From Filosporella fistucella (Eukaryota > Ascomycota > Leotiomycetes > Helotiales), in the NCBI GenBank assembly GCA_030077755.1, contig JAQJZZ010000015.1:558001-622000 (forward strand): a DNA stretch of 64,000 nucleotides. Reading direction: 5' to 3'. Positions 59,671 to 64,000 of this stretch are shown piece after piece; the stretch's first letter is position 1, and every line of letters starts with the position of its first letter. The translations under genes were made by a program, and so were the position numbers. The notes beneath the pieces were generated by a model. That model had not been told where the DNA came from. It searched no databases and was given only the letters and a program-made list of their open reading frames with translations.

Positions 59671-60929
59671 CCTCGAGCGGGCGACTCCAAAAACCTCACT
59701 GATGAGGCGCTACCGAGCAGCTATACAAAAAATGTGGGAGTCGCAGGGTATGCAGTGACTCGGCGGACGGCATATTAGGATGCGGAGCTGAGCCATCCGA
59801 GAGCATGTATGGAGAGCAGATCAAAATGCTTATCTTTGAAAGTTTTGATGTTGACTTGGTTGATTCACAGAAAGCCAACGTTGGTGCTAGCCACCTTATG
59901 TCAGCATCCTTGACCACTAGTGCCCGAGCCGCCCCCACCATGTTACCTCCCTTACGGAGGTACAGTGGTTACCTCGTTAAGTATTGTTAGTATGGGCAAG
60001 GGTGCCCTCTATCATCAAACTTCAAAACGTAACAAAAGTCGCTATTCTCCTCAGAAAAAGTTGGTAAAAAAGCTAGCGTACCTGCGAGAATAAGATCTAT
60101 ATTTCAGTATATTTCCCCTTAAATTTATGTGTTATGGTTATTGCGATGTTGGGGTGTGAAAGTGAACCCTTGCAAACTGTACTAACAATACTTCGCTGCT
60201 GTACCTCCGTAATTACATTACCTTAAAATCGCGGGGGCCATGCCAGCGATAGTTCATATCAAAAAGCATACATGTATGTGCCATGGGAGTCTGTAACCCG
60301 AAACCGTGCACCATGTTCCTCCACAGAATTTTGTTCTCATGATATTCAATCATTCTTGTTATATAGTATGGTACTGTAAGCATTGATCAGCTCGGTTCGA
60401 ATTCGATGCAGACAGCGAGGGTGTGGCTTTTAGTATCGCCCGGCTGCTCTGTGTTGGTCCGCAGGTTGCAGGTCCGCACCTGTTATTTGACGGCCGCACA
60501 AAAGGCTGCTTTGGACTACAAGAGTTGAGGGGTTACCCATCCAAACATGTATTCACTTCCTCACACCCTTTGATTCTCTTCTTTTCGCTCTTTGGTATCC
60601 CTCTAGCCTTGCTGAACAGCACCCACATCAGCAACAAAAAGACTCTGTTCGAATCGTACCGAAAGCTATGCCAGCTTGTGCCCATTGCTGGCGTGGTCAC
60701 CGAAGTGTACGGCTCAGTATATGATGGTATAATACGGAACATAGAGCTTATGTGACATATAGTGCCCTGGAAAAGCGGTCTCGAGCCCATGCAGAGAGTG
60801 TAGGCCGAGGGGCTGCGATGGATGGAGGACCAATATGATTCGGGGCTTTATCACATCTCCTCTTCTGTTCCCAAAGTCATGTATGTCTTGCTTGGTTGAT
60901 GTCTGAGCTCTTTACTTACGACATCAGTG
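59671..60929. other. intergenic region
   Basis: No accepted gene. A frame at 60423-60755 starts only at GTG and has no recognisable domain, though it might be a 5' exon of the next gene. GT/AG-like signals also occur between 60760 and 60930. Confidence 0.35.
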
Positions 60930-62263
60930 ATGAAAGACCATCTTCTCATGATTGTGGGAGCAAGTCCCCTGGCTCGTGTCGAACCTCAATTTTGTGACTC
61001 GAATAAGTGGGAAATCGATTTTATATCTTCAACTAAAGGTCACATACATTCGGACTTCGAACAGCTGGGGTGGGATCCGCACACAGCCTCCTCACAACTT
61101 GATACTGTCATCCGACGAAACTTTGTCGCAAAGCTTACAACGAGAAGTGGTAGCTCAGAAATATTCGATATGGCCATGCTTGTAGGAGGATATGCCTTCT
61201 GCTTGTGTTCCATGATCTCAATCACAGAGAGCGTTCATACTCAGGTGGATGGACACTCGGCGAATAACTTCTGGACTAATTATAATCTCGGAGCCAATTT
61301 CCGGTGCATATTGTACGATCGACTTGGAGGACTGATCGAACAAGTGATAGGTGCTATACGATTCAATACTTTGGGCATAGTGGAGCATGCAACCGAGGTC
61401 TATGCTGCCGCGGTGATTCTACACTGTGAAATCTCCAATTTGCATAGCCAATTGCGGAATGCCCTGCGAGGACTTGTAAGTCTTGATGATACTTTTTTCT
61501 GTGGCTTTCGTTAACATCAATATAGATTCCGGAGAAACTTCCATCCGAGCTCTTACCGTATCTAGCCGCAGTCGAAACTGAACTCCTGGATCATATCAAA
61601 GAAGGCTGTGGGAGACATGATTGGCGCAATACTATTAAAGGGTCTCTGAAAAACTTCAGTCACCACCACAAGGCCGAAACACTCGTTGTCTCTATCAAGT
61701 TGTTTCAAAATATGTCTTCCCTCAACCTATATGACGTGGTGTCGAACCCAGGAACGCCTAGCCTTTGTAGCAATTCGGAGAGTCCCCATTCCTCGAGCGG
61801 CTTGACACCATCTCCTGCCTGGGACTCTACCTTCCCTCAAAGTTTCCACTATGTGAAGGAGGTCACCAGTTTAACACCACTCGATCGTGGAACAAATCAA
61901 TCCATGGCTTCTTCTATGTTGCACGACTGGTCGCCAGACCCGTCATTACATGGTCTCCAAGATGTCTCAAAAGGTTCGCGGACTTCTGTTAGCTTGATCC
62001 AGCCTCCAGACTGGAATGATGATATCCTTGAAGGCTTTGATACAGAAGACACGGCCACGTTCGCAACACCATTTGAGAATGGAAAACCTCAAGACCCATC
62101 ATCTTATTTGTCTGCAGACTATACCCTTGATGGGCAGGTGCTTGATCATTTCTTCGAGGATACAGATTTTAATCAATTTCTTGAAGGTGATGTATCGATG
62201 GCATCTTACGACTCGCGTGGCTCTGTCTCCGACAGTTGGATGACGTCCCCGAGCCGTTTTTGA
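60930..62263 (+). CDS. hypothetical protein, unrecognised
   Basis: Predicted 427-aa protein I do not recognise. Exons 60930-61475 and 61526-62263 are joined by a 50-bp phase-0 intron with GTAAGT and ATAG signals. The first half is mixed and probably folded, with helical stretches around residues 65-90 and 135-180 (VGGYAFCLCSMISI, EHATEVYAAAVILHCEI). Exon 2 begins with more helical sequence (IPEKLPSELLPYLAAVETELLDHI) up to about residue 245. The remaining 180 residues are rich in Ser, Pro, Asp and Thr and likely disordered, with an acidic Phe/Leu-containing end (FEDTDFNQFLEGD) that looks like a transactivation-type segment. No DNA-binding motif was seen. The start is uncertain: an upstream exon may exist, since an acceptor-like CAG lies just before the ATG. 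Confidence 0.5.
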
Positions 62264-63386
62264 CGTGCTCAGTCCCGAGCTCCATTTTACCAGCAGGTGC
62301 CCTTCACAGGGTCTTCGTGCAGGTTCTTTCCTATATACACTCATTTGCTCATGACAATTTCTTTATATGTATATTTCATTTAATCGTATCTGATGAGAAC
62401 ACTACCACTATTACAGTGACATCTCATTTTTCTTCATCCTTCGACATGTCATACTTCCTTTGGATCTGAATGGAAATGTGCTGGAACATCGTGAGATCTT
62501 TCCAGTACTTGTGAAGGGAAATATCGAAGGAGGGGGAAAAACTTCGAGACGAATGAAGTAACCTTTTCCAAGAGAGAGCGGAGTGATGTGATTCAAGGAG
62601 GAATTATGGGGTGGGTGGATTTCCATCGAGAGGTCTCAACACCATATGGAAACATAATTAGAGAATTCAACATTCCACCAAAAACTCCTCCTCTCATATC
62701 GCAGGCAAAAATTCAACAAATAAACACATCCTATTCCTCTTTAACATTTTATTCTCATATATACACTTACCACTCACAGATTCTACTGACACAGAACCCC
62801 AGCACGAAACTCACAAGCTCACCATTAACGAACCACCCCTCCACAACGGCTCGGTCCCCAAAAACCCCCGAAAAACGGTTCTCCATCAATCCCGCAGCCG
62901 GCGATTAGACCTCCCACAGATCTCAAATCTGCCAGAGACAAGAAGCTAAGACGTGTTCCCTTCGCACGGACGGCAGGTGACGTGCGCTAAGGGGAAGTTT
63001 AATGATGTTTGATGTTTGATGTTTCGCGGGAGTTGCTGAGATGGGATAGCCGAGTTTAGTAGTGGTAATGTGGAGAGGAAAGAAAACATGATGAAAAATA
63101 AAGTGAGTGAATAGTCGGCAAAGGGAGACTTCGTGTGAAAAGAATGGAATTAAGGGTATATACAAAATGAAAGCTACGAGTGAAAAAAATGGATATCCAG
63201 CGTCTGCACCATAATAATGCTCCGTCCTATCTGTAGTCTGAACTGTCTGTAACCCATTGCCTGCCCAGAACCAAAATGATCTTGTTCTTCATAATCCATA
63301 ACCCATACCTCATGACCCTCCCAAATCAAAACGGCTACCGAATAGAATTTCCCTCCCTCCATCTAGACCATATCTCAAAGCAGCCT
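62264..63386. other. intergenic region
   Basis: No accepted gene. A plus-strand frame at 62588-62908 opens at GTG and reads Thr/Pro/Ser-rich sequence without a domain. The region holds the 3' flanks of the two neighbouring genes. Confidence 0.4.
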
Positions 63387-64000
63387 TTAAAACTTCTTCA
63401 TGTCCCCCACCTCCTCAAGCTCATACGTCCCCAAATCCGACGCCTGGAAAACAATCGCATGCGGCAAAAACTCGAACACCAAATCCTTTACTCCTCTTTC
63501 TTCCCCTTCAACTTCAATCTGCCCCTCATATGGATTCTCCAACATCCATCCGGCGCGCTCAAATCTTCTTTTAACACCCTTATTCAGGCCCACGAACCTC
63601 AACTCTACGTTCTCTCCTCCATACGCTCGGATATCATCTTTAAGCTGCTGGAACGCAAGCATTCCTGATGCATCCACGAAAGAAGTAGAAGATAGATCCA
63701 AGACCAAGACTCGGATGCGAGGCAGAAAAGTATCTGCAGAGTTAATATTTGCGGTCTTGCGAAGCGAAGCGATATGTTTATCCATGCGCACGTTCCAAGG
63801 ACGAGTGAGTTGCGCCATTGTATCGCTAGGGATACCTGATTGGAAGGTATATACTGTGTTTAAGATATGTCGTTTTATACGTTCTGCGTTTGTGAATATG
63901 ACGTCTGTTTCGAGAGTTATGACTTGGGTGCCGGCTGGGATACGATCGCCCTTGTGCCACCACGGTGGACTGAGGTTGTTGTATTGGTCTTCGAGATCGC
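63387..64000 (-). CDS. SulP sulfate permease, C-terminal STAS part (partial)
   Basis: 3' part of a gene for a SulP-family sulfate/proton symporter; the 5' part lies beyond the window end at 64000. The frame is open through 64000 and ends at a stop at 63387-63389. The visible 204 residues include the STAS domain: an ITLETDVIFTNAERIKRHI strand-helix start, the conserved VLDLSSTSFVDASG core, a variable loop before it, and the strand ELRFVGLN followed by RRFERAGW. STAS domains regulate transport activity and targeting of SulP carriers in the plasma membrane. No introns are evident in this part. The membrane domain is not seen, so the substrate (sulfate versus another anion) is by family only. Confidence 0.85.
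   Translation of the reverse strand, partial: DLEDQYNNLSPPWWHKGDRIPAGTQVITLETDVIFTNAERIKRHILNTVYTFQSGIPSDTMAQLTRPWNVRMDKHIASLRKTANINSADTFLPRIRVLVLDLSSTSFVDASGMLAFQQLKDDIRAYGGENVELRFVGLNKGVKRRFERAGWMLENPYEGQIEVEGEERGVKDLVFEFLPHAIVFQASDLGTYELEEVGDMKKF

Noticed and set aside
60380..60410. tRNA B-box-like sequence (GGTTCGAATTC)
   Set aside because: No A box at the right distance and no cloverleaf can be folded by eye.
60423..60755. 110-codon plus-strand frame as a separate gene
   Set aside because: Starts only at GTG and no domain recognised; could be a 5' exon of the gene at 60930 but phases could not be settled.
62588..62908. 106-codon plus-strand frame
   Set aside because: GTG start, low-complexity Thr/Pro/Ser composition, no domain.

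Overview
This is eukaryotic nuclear DNA from a filamentous ascomycete (Pezizomycotina). The genes are split by short GT-AG introns, mostly 45-110 bp. They encode typical fungal families: CE16 esterases with a CBM1 module, DUF3433, DUF6590, NACHT/STAND proteins, BRE4-like transporters and small secreted cysteine-rich proteins. The mix of plant cell-wall esterases and secreted Cys-rich proteins suggests a plant-associated species, possibly Leotiomycetes (inference). I found no rRNA, tRNA, CRISPR array, intact transposon or telomere repeat. Exon models were built by hand from splice signals; for every intact split gene the exon phases add up to an open frame.

Layout. 1-5 kb: the 3' end of a beta-carbonic anhydrase, a secreted CE16 acetylesterase with CBM1, and a DUF3433 membrane protein. 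5.2-7.5 kb: a decayed NACHT-ankyrin pseudogene. 9.4-15.3 kb: a reticulon, an 8-Cys small secreted protein, and an AIM9/APH-type kinase-like protein. 16-19.4 kb: a broken STAND-type ankyrin gene and two related 6-Cys secreted proteins. 19.8-26.5 kb: an intact 1251-aa NACHT protein and a 664-aa AAA ATPase, head to head, with a set of inverted repeats between them. 26.5-29.5 kb: about 3 kb without a gene. 29.6-31.2 kb: a doubtful 52-aa gene and a second CE16 esterase without CBM1.

From 32.7 kb on, the genes are mostly conserved housekeeping types: an SS18/Snf11-like glutamine-rich protein, an amidohydrolase/deaminase, a 1233-aa BRE4-like transporter, IST1 (ESCRT-III), a mitochondrial acyl-CoA dehydrogenase, INCENP/Sli15, and a large J-domain protein. 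After an AT-rich block (49.5-50.8 kb) and the J-protein come a Cys-rich cell-surface protein, a protein with two DUF6590 domains, an unrecognised 427-aa protein, and the C-terminal STAS part of a SulP sulfate permease running off the window.

The most interesting part is the accessory stretch at 5-26 kb. Within 21 kb it holds one intact NLR-like gene, two wrecked STAND/ankyrin genes and three secreted Cys-rich genes. This looks like fast birth and death of self/non-self recognition genes, with a possible NLR plus AAA-ATPase module sharing one promoter.
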